A DNA stretch of 64,000 nucleotides, from positions 1-64,000 of the forward strand of contig JAKSTJ010000009.1 of NCBI GenBank assembly GCA_024402635.1. The letters run 5' to 3'. The DNA is from Treponema sp. (GTDB lineage: Bacteria > Spirochaetota > Spirochaetia > Treponematales > Treponemataceae). Position 1 is the stretch's first letter. Every line of letters begins with the position of its first letter. The position numbers were made by a program, and so were the translations under genes. The notes beneath the pieces are model-generated. The model was not told the origin of the DNA and ran no database searches. It was given only the letters and a program-made list of their open reading frames with translations. Shown here piece by piece: positions 16,227 through 24,440 of this stretch.

Positions 16227-16328
16227 GCTTTAATACTATAGTATTAAAGCTGCTTGACTTAGCAGCTTTAATCGCAATTTCGCTACGCTTATTGCGATTA
16301 AAGCAAAGGTTCTTTCCAAAGAAAGAAC
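16227..16328. repeat. Cluster of four adjacent hairpins
   Basis: The first element is a 24-bp perfect palindrome (16227-16250) with arms GCTTTAATACTA. Next, AAGCTGC/GCAGCTT pair at 16247-16253 and 16262-16268. Third, GCTTTAATCGCAAT/ATTGCGATTAAAGC pair over 14 bp at 16265-16278 and 16291-16304. Fourth, GTTCTTTC/GAAAGAAC pair over 8 bp at 16309-16316 and 16321-16328 with a CAAA loop. Structures one and three share the outer arms GCTTTAAT/ATTAAAGC, so they look related. The cluster ends about 30 nt before a small ORF. Confidence 0.75.
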
Positions 16329-16358
16329 AAACAGTGAAAACAAAAGGTTGGTTTAATA

Positions 16359-16523
16359 ATGAGTGCTGCAAAAAAATATATTATTACATATAAACTTCCA
16401 AATAGTGAAACAATTCATCGTTCAACAAGTATTAATGCAAATTCTTTAATAGAAGCCAGGAATAAATTTAAGATGGGAAATCCTGGAAAAATAATTGTTT
16501 CTTGTGTTAAGGTCTTGGGATAA
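16359..16523 (+). CDS. Small protein, 54 residues, unknown
   Basis: A 54-residue frame beginning MSAAKKYIITYKLPNS and ending VSCVKVLG. AAAGG lies about 10 nt before the ATG. The composition is soluble and basic, with a likely beta strand followed by a helix (SLIEARNKF). No family was recognised. It is the first of four same-strand genes (to 17876) inside the direct-repeat-bounded stretch and sits directly after the hairpin cluster. It could be a small regulator or adaptor of the following genes; this is a guess from position only. Confidence 0.45.
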   Translation: MSAAKKYIITYKLPNSETIHRSTSINANSLIEARNKFKMGNPGKIIVSCVKVLG

Positions 16524-16531
16524 GCAAAATT

Positions 16532-16636
16532 ATGACAGAAAGCGAATATAAAGATTTACACTATCAAGATGGTGGAATATTTATGGCGGATAAAAATAAT
16601 AAATATATTCCGTTAAAAATATCATTTTCAAAATAA
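16532..16636 (+). CDS. Small protein, 34 residues, unknown
   Basis: A 34-residue frame reading MTESEYKDLHYQDG and ending PLKISFSK, 8 nt after the previous stop. There is no strong ribosome binding site. Its tight packing with neighbours on both sides (20 nt to the next gene) supports a real gene in a small operon, but the length gives little statistical support. Confidence 0.3.
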   Translation: MTESEYKDLHYQDGGIFMADKNNKYIPLKISFSK

Positions 16637-16655
16637 AACAGAGGGGATAAATAGA

Positions 16656-17444
16656 ATGGGATTACTAGGTGGATTAATGAATTTTGCATCAGAGGCATTG
16701 ACAGGTGTTAGTGTAACGAGTGATTTTCACACTTCAATGGCTCTTGATAACAGTGAAGAAATTTTTGAAAAATTAATTCAAAAATGGGATGAAATATTGC
16801 AAAAAAAAGAATTGGTCGAAAACTTTGAAATACAAAAATCGTCTGAGATTCTACCCAAATACTTTGGTTATAAAAATCAAAATCTTGAGATTTGTAAGTC
16901 GACTTCGGGTAGTTTTCTTTTTTTTGGAAGCTTCAATAGGAGGTGGGATGATCAATTTTATATTTCATATAAGCCTTCAAAAGAACAAGAATTAATTTTT
17001 TCATATTCAAATTGTTGCCAAGATAAAAGAGAGTATGAAGTTAGATCTACTTATCATGAGTATAGACATGATTTCATTGTAGCTTCACTTTATTTAAAAT
17101 TTATTTCAGGAACTTCAAGTTTAAGAGCAGAAAAACTTCTTGTCAGAAATACAAGCTGGTTAAGTGATTTTCAATCCGAAAATCTTGAGAAATTTTGTAA
17201 AATTGATGAAAAAAATGAATTTTATAACCATTTAAAAGATTTTTTTAATCCAATCATAAATTTCAAAAATGCTGAAAAAGAAGAAAAGAAAAGACTGGAA
17301 ATAGAGGCTCGTGAGGCAGAGAAAAGAGAGCAAGAAAAATTGAGATTGCAACAGCAGGAACAAGAAAGGCAAAAGGAAATGGAAGCTCAAGAAAAAGAAA
17401 AGAAGAGAGTTTCTAATTTGCTCAAAGATTTAGATTCGTTTTAG
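16656..17444 (+). CDS. Coiled-coil-tailed protein of unknown function
   Basis: A protein of 262 residues with no signal peptide or clear membrane segment. The N-terminus (GLLGGLMNFASEALTG) is glycine-rich and amphipathic and could contact membrane. The middle region (about 40-205) is mixed and aromatic-rich, with motifs such as GSFNRRWDDQFYISY and STYHEYRHDF. The C-terminal 55 residues are an almost uninterrupted charged coiled coil of Glu, Arg, Lys and Gln. GAGGGGAT lies about 9 nt before the ATG. The next gene, a DUF1232 protein, starts 15 nt downstream, so the two are probably co-transcribed. No family was recognised. Confidence 0.65.
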   Translation: MGLLGGLMNFASEALTGVSVTSDFHTSMALDNSEEIFEKLIQKWDEILQKKELVENFEIQKSSEILPKYFGYKNQNLEICKSTSGSFLFFGSFNRRWDDQFYISYKPSKEQELIFSYSNCCQDKREYEVRSTYHEYRHDFIVASLYLKFISGTSSLRAEKLLVRNTSWLSDFQSENLEKFCKIDEKNEFYNHLKDFFNPIINFKNAEKEEKKRLEIEAREAEKREQEKLRLQQQEQERQKEMEAQEKEKKRVSNLLKDLDSF

Positions 17445-17459
17445 TTTGAGGTGACAAGT

Positions 17460-17876
17460 ATGATTGATTCGGACAACTTGCAAGAAGAAAAAAAAGCAAG
17501 TGAACAGGAATTGATAGATACTTATAAGAAGTATTTTGACAAGAATATAGCTCTAAAACTTTTAGTAAAGCTTAGAAAAACTACACGAAATAAACCTAAA
17601 TTGATTGCGGGTACAACAGGAGCTATTGTAACATCCTTGGGCAGTTTAATTTCCGCTTTGGAAAATCCAGCAACTCCAAATCATATGAAAGCGTTGATTA
17701 TAGGTGCTATAGGATATATTATTTTACCTTTTGATTTGATAGCTGATGCTATTCCTGGTCTTGGTTATACAGATGATTTGGCAAGCGTAGCAGGAGTAGT
17801 TGCAGCTGTTGCTGCTTACACAAATTTTTCTCTTGAAGAATTGGATAATTATATAGACAGTTTAGAAAAGAAATAA
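17460..17876 (+). CDS. DUF1232 (YkvA-type) protein
   Basis: A protein of 138 residues matching the DUF1232/YkvA pattern. A hydrophobic stretch from about residue 75 reads ALIIGAIGYIILPFDLIAD, followed by AIPGLGYTDDLASV; the LPFDLIPD-like motif is the family hallmark. The family's molecular function is unknown; members are small and probably membrane-associated. The ATG at 17460 is chosen over GTG at 17451 because GAGGTGA, 6 nt upstream, then serves as the ribosome binding site. It is the last gene of the small operon in the direct-repeat-bounded stretch. Confidence 0.75.
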   Translation: MIDSDNLQEEKKASEQELIDTYKKYFDKNIALKLLVKLRKTTRNKPKLIAGTTGAIVTSLGSLISALENPATPNHMKALIIGAIGYIILPFDLIADAIPGLGYTDDLASVAGVVAAVAAYTNFSLEELDNYIDSLEKK

Positions 17877-18005
17877 TAATGTAACAAAATTTATTCTGTG
17901 GAATTACTGTCTTTATTCTGTAAGTTCTAATTTCTGTAAAATTACCCTAGTACTTAGAAGGTTACTGAAAAAGTTCATATAAAAAAATCTAATAATTGAA
18001 TTATC

Positions 18006-18033
18006 GATAAATCCACATATCATAATCTTAAAC
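18006..18033. repeat. 28-bp direct repeat, right copy
   Basis: Same sequence as 16038-16065 with one mismatch. On the - strand it carries the start of the 55-residue ORF (ATGTGGATTTATC), which here runs into a stop after five codons. It lies in the 17877-18108 gap, which shows nothing else clear. Confidence 0.7.
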
Positions 18034-18108
18034 TGCTGTTTGTTAAATCCTCTATACAAAGACTGGGCAGTGCAAATGAACAAATTATATTTTCTTCAAA
18101 AGAAGTTG

Positions 18109-18715
18109 TTATTTAGATTCTTTGTAAACTTTAATGTAGTCAATATAGAATGTTCCGTATTCTCCATTGTCCCAGTCGATTGAAGATGTCCAACAGTCGA
18201 AAGAACGTGGGAAAATTCGGAGGTTCCACTCTTGTTCTGGAGGAATTTCACCATAGTGTTTCTCGCACTCTACCTTGAACATTCCACCACCAGGATCCAG
18301 TGTTTATTTCTCCATCGCAAACATGGTAATCATATCCACCTGAACTATTTTTTTTTCTATAGGCAAAAGCATTCATTTCCAATGCTCCGTTTTTTACAGT
18401 AAATGCTTCATCAAATGTAAATCCCACACGGAATTTATCTTTTGGACCATAGTTTCTCTTTTTTTCATAAAACATTTTACTAGGGGGTTCTGTACGTACA
18501 GCTAGTTTGCGTTCTTGTTTTCTAACTATGTCACTGTTTGGAAGATGTTTTCTTTCAAAGTCTTCCTGTGAATTAAATTCTGAAACATATTCTGTTACAT
18601 ACTGAACACCATTGAATGTTTTATATTCAATATCTTCTTTAGGAATTTGATAAGGTTTTGCAAAAACTCCTGTAACCACATTAATTACTAAAAGTGCTGT
18701 TAAAATTTTTTTCAT
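18109..18715 (-). pseudogene. Frameshifted gene for a secreted beta-sandwich-like protein
   Basis: The first part (18715 to about 18290) encodes a signal peptide (MKKILTALLVINVVTGVFA) and about 120 residues ending near HVCDGEIN. In that frame a stop follows soon after, at 18248. A shifted frame from about 18297 continues sensibly as LDPGGGMFKVECEKHYGEIP, later IFPRSFDCWTSSIDWD, and ends FYIDYIKVYKES at 18109. The (V/I)DYIKVY ending is typical of lectin-like folds such as GH16, but no ExDxxE catalytic motif is seen. The whole would be about 200 residues. A one-base frameshift, real or from sequencing, splits it. AGGGGCA serves as ribosome binding site. Confidence 0.65.
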
Positions 18716-18867
18716 AGTATGCCCCTATAGTTTTATGTATAACGCCATTTAAAAAATGATATGTATTCATTCTGTTTTTGTCCAGTAAAAAGGGTTATAT
18801 CAAAAACTCTTGGGAGAACGGTCTTAAAATCTACATTTCGTTTATGAAGAGTTTTTTCAAGATAAAG

Positions 18868-18900
18868 AATCAGCGTTTATCTGCGTGCATTTGCGGTAAT
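18868..18900. repeat. Dispersed repeat of the ATCTGCGTGCATTTGCGG type
   Basis: The stretch AATCAGCGTTTATCTGCG followed by TGCATTTGCGGTAAT resembles a widespread non-coding repeat whose translation gives MHADKR-like strings. It lies in the gap between the DedA gene and the frameshifted gene. Only one copy is seen here; identification rests on memory of similar sequences. Confidence 0.35.
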
Positions 18901-18951
18901 AATCCACCGTAATGTCTGGCAAGAATAATTTTGCAACTGGAATTGTAAGTG

Positions 18952-19596
18952 CTACAAGTTTTTTCCGGTTTCTTCAATTTCTTGTGATTCAGATTTTGCA
19001 GCATTTTTTTTCTGATATCTTTTGAAGATGAAAAATGCAATGGCAGCTGCAACAAGAAGTCCAAAAAGAACAAATCCTACAATCTTAATACTGTTCTGGG
19101 CAACTTCACCAAGATAGTAAACTGTAAAGAATAAAGTTGAAGAACTGATTAATGAAGCAATTGAATCAAAAAGAATAAATTTAAGATAACTTAAGCGGGC
19201 AAATCCACAGCTTAAGAACAGGGCATTTCTTACGCCAAAAGGAATAAATCGGCAGACAATAAATGTTGCAAATCCGTGTTTTTCCAGTTTTTTCGAAACC
19301 CAATCCATTCTTTCTGGAGATAACATTCGTTTAAAGAATTTAAACTGTAAAAATCCTTTTGAAAGTAAAGTTCCAATAGTAAAAACAATCAGGTCGCTTA
19401 AGAAAATGCCGGCATATAAAGCAATATAAGTTGGGACCATGGATGAAGGATCCTGGTGAACCATAATTGTTGAGAGAATAATAACTACATCTTCCGATAT
19501 TGGTAAATTAAAACCTGCCAGAATAAGAAGAACAAAAACTGTTATAGGCCAGTATGAAGAAACATAGGTCTGAATAAAAGCAAGTATTGATTCCAT
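18952..19596 (-). CDS. DedA/VTT-family membrane protein
   Basis: A 214-residue inner-membrane protein of the DedA (SNARE-associated, VTT) family. Members take part in lipid transport across the bilayer, membrane homeostasis and envelope stress tolerance. Family signs are GFNLPISEDVVIILS near residues 28-42 (the acidic re-entrant motif), a conserved KHGFATFIVCRFIPFGVRN segment near 110-128, and several membrane helices. The C-terminal tail is Lys/Glu-rich. No strong ribosome binding site precedes the ATG. It stands alone, with a weakly organised gap downstream. Confidence 0.85.
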   Translation of the reverse strand: MESILAFIQTYVSSYWPITVFVLLILAGFNLPISEDVVIILSTIMVHQDPSSMVPTYIALYAGIFLSDLIVFTIGTLLSKGFLQFKFFKRMLSPERMDWVSKKLEKHGFATFIVCRFIPFGVRNALFLSCGFARLSYLKFILFDSIASLISSSTLFFTVYYLGEVAQNSIKIVGFVLFGLLVAAAIAFFIFKRYQKKNAAKSESQEIEETGKNL

Positions 19597-19683
19597 ATTT
19601 TTTATTTTTACATAAAATAATATGAATTACAATAACCAGGAGGAGATAATCATTAATAAGAAGGCTTAAATCAGATGATATTT

Positions 19684-19724
19684 CAAAAAACTTACGGGAA
19701 GGAGAAAATTTTACCACCAGTATG
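19684..19724 (+). promoter_or_regulatory. Shared leader motif, copy A
   Basis: AAAAAACTTACGGGAAGGA is followed after a spacer by TACCACCAGTATGA. It is about 80% identical to 25146-25188. Both copies lie in the same orientation 115-155 nt ahead of a + strand gene. Function unknown; possibly a structured RNA leader or a repeat remnant. Confidence 0.4.
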
Positions 19725-19838
19725 ATTTAATATTAAAACCTAAAGCATTGGGTTAATTAATTCAACATATAAGAACTTAGGATGATGAAATTTCATCTGG
19801 ATGGTAGTAAAATAAATAAAAAAAACAGGAAGTGAAAC

Positions 19839-20753
19839 ATGAATATAACAATTGAAAATTCAAAATTTAAGGCTGAAATCAGTTCGTTTGGTGCAGAAAT
19901 TCAGCATTTTATAAAAAAAGATGATGGAACAGAATTAATCTGGAATGGTGACAAATCAGTTTGGGGAAATCATGCTCCAATTTTGTTTCCATTTGTCGCA
20001 AGATGTCTTGGCGGATATTTTATGATTGAAGGTAAAAAATGCGAATATACAAAAAATCATGGATTTGCCCGTAATCTTGATACTAAAGTTGTTTTGCAGG
20101 AATCATCAAAAGTTGTATTTGAATTATCAGACAGCGAAGATACTTCATACAGATTTCCATATAAATTTTCTTTGATTACTGAATATGAACTTACTGAAAA
20201 TGGCTTAAACTGGAAAATGACTGTAAAAAATAATGATGATAAATCTTTCCGTTTTGGAATTGGAACTCATACTGCTTTTGCATGTCCACGAAATACTGAT
20301 GCAGCAGGAACAGAAATTTCAGATTATGTTGTTGAATTTGAAAAGAAAGAAGCGCTGACCGGAGTAAAATGTACTCCAGATGGTTATATAATTACAGATG
20401 CTGATGGAAAAACTCCAGGTACATTTGTATACGGAGAAGCTGAAAAAGGAATTGTTCCATTAACTGCAGAAGGTTTTGGAAACGGTCATTTATTTGGAAA
20501 AAATTCATCTGAATGGGTTGGGTTAAGAAATAAAAAAAATAATTCCTTAATTTCAATTTCATCTAAAGGTTTTCCATATTGTATGATCTGGCAGAATGTA
20601 AACGGTTCGCCTCAGTTTGTTTGTATTGAACCTTGGCACGGTTTACCTGATACAGAAAATACAAATCATATTTGGGAAGATAAAATTGGTTTAAATGAAG
20701 TTCAGCCTGGTAAAGAATTTGTAAGCCAGCAGAATATCAGAGTTGAATTCTAA
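19839..20753 (+). CDS. Aldose 1-epimerase family protein (LacX/YphB-like)
   Basis: A cytoplasmic protein of 304 residues with the galactose-mutarotase beta-supersandwich pattern. Motifs include SFGAEIQHF near residue 17, WGNHAPILFPFVARC near 46, KNHGFARN near 75 (catalytic His region), FGIGTHTAF near 143 (second His) and CIEPWHGLPD near 266 (conserved Glu). Such proteins interconvert alpha and beta anomers of sugars; this subgroup's substrate is not fixed. AGGAAGTG lies just before the ATG. It fits with the neighbouring GH39 and GH3 enzymes as part of sugar use. It converges with the HD gene, whose stop is only 4 nt away. Confidence 0.88.
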   Translation: MNITIENSKFKAEISSFGAEIQHFIKKDDGTELIWNGDKSVWGNHAPILFPFVARCLGGYFMIEGKKCEYTKNHGFARNLDTKVVLQESSKVVFELSDSEDTSYRFPYKFSLITEYELTENGLNWKMTVKNNDDKSFRFGIGTHTAFACPRNTDAAGTEISDYVVEFEKKEALTGVKCTPDGYIITDADGKTPGTFVYGEAEKGIVPLTAEGFGNGHLFGKNSSEWVGLRNKKNNSLISISSKGFPYCMIWQNVNGSPQFVCIEPWHGLPDTENTNHIWEDKIGLNEVQPGKEFVSQQNIRVEF

Positions 20754-20757
20754 CTGA

Positions 20758-21369
20758 TTATTTAAGCCATCCTTTTTCAACTGCCCGCTGAATATTTGCA
20801 TCGTACCAGTTTTTTAATTCTGGAATCAAATCTATAGCGGGTCCAATTCTTTTATTTACCATTTCTACCGGAGGATTTCCTTCTTTCCAGGTGTGACCAT
20901 CTGTAAGAGTGTTGTGTAGAAATGGTTGAATTCTATCCATGGCAGCGGCGTATTTTGCAGTTGGAGTTTCCATGGCGTCAAATTCTTCCCAAAGCTGGCG
21001 GAATTCTTTTCCAAGATTTTTGGGAAGTTCATTAAACAGTTTGTCTGCAGCTTTTGCTTCTCGATCTGCTTTATCAAGATTTGCTGCTGGATCGTAAGCA
21101 AAAGTATCACCGGCGTAAATTTCAATTAAATCGTGGACTATACACATTTGAACAGAGCGGGAAATATCACAACCTTCAGGGGCGTAATCTTTAAAAAGCA
21201 TGGCCATTAAAGCAATATGCCAGGAATGTTCTGCATCATTTTCGCGGCGACTTTTATCTATAAGCATGGTCCGTCTGCTAACGGCGGTCATTTTGTCTAT
21301 TTCTGCAGTAAATTTCAAAAGCTGATTGATTTTTTCATCATTGCCAGGAAGAAAATTTTTAATTTCCAT
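20758..21369 (-). CDS. HD-domain hydrolase, YfbR-like 5'-nucleotidase type
   Basis: A 203-residue HD phosphohydrolase. The metal ligands are visible in order: AEHSWHIA near residue 47, VHDLIEIYAGD near 88, and a distal Asp in AAAMDRIQPF near 143. This layout fits the COG1896/YfbR group, which removes phosphate from deoxynucleoside 5'-monophosphates. The exact substrate is not proven. It begins 11 nt after the GH39 stop, so it is probably the second gene of a two-gene operon. The function link with the xylosidase is not obvious. Confidence 0.85.
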   Translation of the reverse strand: MEIKNFLPGNDEKINQLLKFTAEIDKMTAVSRRTMLIDKSRRENDAEHSWHIALMAMLFKDYAPEGCDISRSVQMCIVHDLIEIYAGDTFAYDPAANLDKADREAKAADKLFNELPKNLGKEFRQLWEEFDAMETPTAKYAAAMDRIQPFLHNTLTDGHTWKEGNPPVEMVNKRIGPAIDLIPELKNWYDANIQRAVEKGWLK

Positions 21370-21380
21370 TTTTAGTTCCC

Positions 21381-22964
21381 TTATTTTCCGTAATTAAAAT
21401 TATAATCATACCCATTGTCTGTAGTTAACGGAGCTGGTGTAATTTCAAAATAAACAACTCCATTTTTCTTTGCAGATAATTCAAAATCAATAGAGCTTCC
21501 AACATTTTCCAGAACTTTAGATTGAATCAGAGGTTGTGCAGATGCTTTTAACAGTTCTTTCTGAGCAGAGTTAAGATGAGCATTCTCGCCAAGATCGTGC
21601 CAGATTTTAAGAGGATTGCAGCATTCTTCATCAACAGTTTTTGTAAGAACACACCAGCGGGAATCTTTATTTTCTGACGGAAGGGACAGAGCAAATTGTA
21701 TTAAATCTTCTTTTGTTTCAATTGTAATATTCCAGGCAATTCCTTTGTAGCTGCCGTCTTTTGTTTTTACGATAACAATGTTTTTATCACGATAAATACA
21801 ACTTTCTTCATTTTCTTTTAAATCTTTAAAGAATTTGAAAGTCCAGAAAGTTGGTTTTGGAATGCTTCCTTCTGATAAAAGTCCAAATCCTCCGTAAAAT
21901 GGAGTAAATGGAATTCCTCGTTCTTCAAAAACATCACCAAAAGTCCAATATGAGTACCCGGTTGCATAATCTCCAATTTCTGCCAGAGTTCTTGCAATGT
22001 ATGCGGCGTTTAAGTTTGTGTCGTGAACCGGACAATTTGGAATATAGGAAGTATTAAATTCTGTAATATAAAAAGGAAGATCCTTAAATTCTGCAAAACT
22101 GTCTATAATTCTACGGCAATCTTTTAAGGTCTGGAGAGTATAATCTAAATCCATCATTTTTGGGTATCCGTAATGACCAATATCTTCTGGTAATTCTGTT
22201 GTGTAATGATGACGGCTTATAAAATCAAGAGGAATTTTATTATTGTAACAATAGGTTAAAAAGCCTTTCATCCATTTTTCATCAGCTCCGCCACAAATTG
22301 CAGGTCCTCCAACTTTAAATGAAGAATTCACTTTTTTAATGGCAGCCACTGTAAGTTCATACAACTTATAATATTCGTCAATGTTTGCATCTTTCCAGAA
22401 TCCAGATAAATTTGGTTCATTCCAGACTTCAATTGGCCAGGTTAAGACTTCATCTTTTCCATAACGCTGCATTAAATGTGTAAGAGTTGCCTGAACCATT
22501 TTACACCAGCTGTCGTAATTTTTTGGTGGAGTAGTGTTGCCTTTCCAATAGAAAACTGTATTTGTATCACTGGCCATTTTGTATGGCATAAATCCTAATT
22601 CAAGAAATGGACGGATATTTAATTCAAGATAGCTGTCTACAACTCTATCTAAGTAGGTAAAATTGTATTCCACAGTTTTTGGAGCATTTTCTTCTATATA
22701 TTTGTTATATTCTTCGTAGGATGAAAAATCTTTTGGAGTTTTTAAACCGGTTTTATCATAATATTCCTGATAAATTCCCATGTCATCACAAAAAAGACCA
22801 TGACCACGTATATGTTTAAATCCAATCTGCTGCTGAACGACTTTTAACTGATCAAAATATTCTTTTGTAAGAGCAAGTCCCATTCGACCTGTTCCAACAC
22901 AATAATCAACATTATTATTAAATTTGATTTTATTTTTTAAATCTACTTTTACAGAATAATTCAT
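21381..22964 (-). CDS. GH39 beta-xylosidase-like glycoside hydrolase
   Basis: A protein of 527 residues with no signal peptide, so acting on imported oligosaccharides in the cytoplasm. GH39 features are the N-terminal HIRGHGLFCDDMGIY segment (about 52), the acid/base Glu in EVWNEPNLSG (about 181), the nucleophile Glu in FYITEFNTSY (about 301) and YWTFGDVFEE (about 338). A beta-sandwich tail follows. The closest described activity is beta-1,4-xylosidase; iduronidase-type activity is less likely in this context. AAGAGGAAA lies 3-4 nt before the ATG. The next gene, an HD hydrolase, follows after 11 nt. Confidence 0.9.
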   Translation of the reverse strand: MNYSVKVDLKNKIKFNNNVDYCVGTGRMGLALTKEYFDQLKVVQQQIGFKHIRGHGLFCDDMGIYQEYYDKTGLKTPKDFSSYEEYNKYIEENAPKTVEYNFTYLDRVVDSYLELNIRPFLELGFMPYKMASDTNTVFYWKGNTTPPKNYDSWCKMVQATLTHLMQRYGKDEVLTWPIEVWNEPNLSGFWKDANIDEYYKLYELTVAAIKKVNSSFKVGGPAICGGADEKWMKGFLTYCYNNKIPLDFISRHHYTTELPEDIGHYGYPKMMDLDYTLQTLKDCRRIIDSFAEFKDLPFYITEFNTSYIPNCPVHDTNLNAAYIARTLAEIGDYATGYSYWTFGDVFEERGIPFTPFYGGFGLLSEGSIPKPTFWTFKFFKDLKENEESCIYRDKNIVIVKTKDGSYKGIAWNITIETKEDLIQFALSLPSENKDSRWCVLTKTVDEECCNPLKIWHDLGENAHLNSAQKELLKASAQPLIQSKVLENVGSSIDFELSAKKNGVVYFEITPAPLTTDNGYDYNFNYGK

Positions 22965-23041
22965 AATTTCCTCTTACATGTATAATATCATGTATTTTGA
23001 TTTTCTCCTTAATATATATTCCCCATTTTTTTACAAAATAC

Positions 23042-23047
23042 TATAAT
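23042..23047 (+). promoter_or_regulatory. -10 box, near-leaderless
   Basis: TATAAT ends 9 nt before the preferred ATG at 23057. The expected transcription start is within about 3 nt of the start codon. There is no Shine-Dalgarno sequence. Confidence 0.45.
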
Positions 23048-23056
23048 TCATCTATT

Positions 23057-24433
23057 ATGTTAGCACAAATTTTAGCTATTATAATATTTGTCGTAATGTT
23101 CGGAATGATTATTCTAGAAATCTTTGAACGACAGAATATTACACTTGTTTGTGGAGTTTTGACTCTCCTTTTAGTATTTGTATTAGGTTTTGGTGTTGCA
23201 GGTCACGATTGGGTACGAGCAGGAAATGCTGTATCAGAAACCCTGAATGTCAAAAATATTTTTACCCTGGAATTCTGGTATGCAGGTGCAGAAGCTCATG
23301 AATCTTCAAGTGGTATAAATTGGGCAACCATTATTTTTATTGCTGGAATGATGGTAATGGTTGAAGGCATGGCAAGAGTTGGATTCTTCAGATGGCTTTG
23401 TATGCGTCTTGCAAAAGCTGTTCACTATAAAGTACTTCCAATTTTTGTAACTTTTATGATTATGTCTGCTGTTCTTGCTATGTTTATTGATAGCATTACA
23501 GTAATTCTTTTTCTTGCTACAGTTACAATTGAACTTTCGCAGCTTTTAAAATTTAATCCTTTACCAATGATTTTGTCAGAAATTTTCTGTGCAAACTTAG
23601 GTGGTTCAGCTACTATGTGTGGTGATCCTCCTAACATTATTATTGGAACATCTTTTGGATATTCATTTATGGACTTCCTTACAAATACTGGTGTTATGGC
23701 TGGAATTTGTTTGATTTTCATTGTTCTTTTCTTCTTCTTTGCATATAGAAAAGAATTAAAATGTTCTGAAGTTGTTGATACTTCTACTTTCCCAAGTCCA
23801 GCTTCTGCAATTACAGATAAAGCAGGATTTGCAATCAGCAGTGTAATTTTCCTTATTGCAGTTGTTCTTCTTGTAACTCATTCAATGACAGGTTTAACAG
23901 TTGCAACAATTGGTCTTGGAATTGCAATTATTACTTTACTTGCCGCTCCTCGTCATATTCTTGAAATACTTAAGAAGGTTGATTATAAAACAATTCTTTT
24001 CTTTGTAGGATTATTTGTAGTTGTAGGCGGTCTTGAACAAACCGGTTGTCTTGAAATTGTTGCAGGATTTATTGGAAAAATCTCTGGAGGCAATGTATAC
24101 TTAATGATAGCAATTATTATTTGGGTATCTGCAATTGCCAGTGCCTTTGTTGATAATATTCCTTTTGCCGCAACAATGATTCCAGTTATAGAAAGTCTTG
24201 CCGCTTCAACAGGTGTACCATTAACAACAATGACATGGGCTCTTTCAATGGGAACTGATATTGGTGGAAGTGCAACTCCAATTGGAGCTTCTGCTAACGT
24301 TGTAGGAACTTCTGTTGCAGGTAAAGCCGGATATCCTGTTGGCTGGGGAAAATATTGTAAAACTGCAGTGCCAGCAACAATAATTGTTATGGTTATTTGT
24401 ACAATATTTATTTTCTTAAGATATTTACGCTAG
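23057..24433 (+). CDS. SLC13/ArsB/NhaD-type ion or anion permease
   Basis: A membrane protein of 458 residues with about 11-12 hydrophobic helices. Family signs include AMFIDSITVILFLATV (about 140) and LGGSATMCGDPPNIIIG (about 175-191), which are hallmarks of the ion-transporter superfamily (ArsB, NhaD, SLC13). A matching second half reads SAFVDNIPFAATMIP and GSATPIGASANVVG. The substrate cannot be read from the sequence; a sodium/proton or anion/dicarboxylate exchange is typical. The ATG at 23057 (MLAQILA) is preferred over one at 22997 because a TATAAT lies just before it. The cytidylate-kinase-like gene follows after 7 nt. Confidence 0.85.
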   Translation: MLAQILAIIIFVVMFGMIILEIFERQNITLVCGVLTLLLVFVLGFGVAGHDWVRAGNAVSETLNVKNIFTLEFWYAGAEAHESSSGINWATIIFIAGMMVMVEGMARVGFFRWLCMRLAKAVHYKVLPIFVTFMIMSAVLAMFIDSITVILFLATVTIELSQLLKFNPLPMILSEIFCANLGGSATMCGDPPNIIIGTSFGYSFMDFLTNTGVMAGICLIFIVLFFFFAYRKELKCSEVVDTSTFPSPASAITDKAGFAISSVIFLIAVVLLVTHSMTGLTVATIGLGIAIITLLAAPRHILEILKKVDYKTILFFVGLFVVVGGLEQTGCLEIVAGFIGKISGGNVYLMIAIIIWVSAIASAFVDNIPFAATMIPVIESLAASTGVPLTTMTWALSMGTDIGGSATPIGASANVVGTSVAGKAGYPVGWGKYCKTAVPATIIVMVICTIFIFLRYLR

Positions 24434-24440
24434 AGGAATT

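Noticed and set aside
16204-16331. Hairpin cluster as an integron attC site
   Set aside because: Treponema integrons exist, but the paired RYYYAAC/GTTRRRY core sites could not be identified and there is no integrase or second comparable site.
16180-16371. Minus-strand frame of 63 codons over the hairpin cluster
   Set aside because: It runs through four inverted repeats and lacks coding character; the palindromes keep it open by chance.
18109-18715. Frameshifted secreted gene as flagellar sheath protein FlaA or GH16 enzyme
   Set aside because: The DYIKVY ending fits several beta-sandwich families; the FlaA core motifs and the GH16 ExDxxE motif are not seen.
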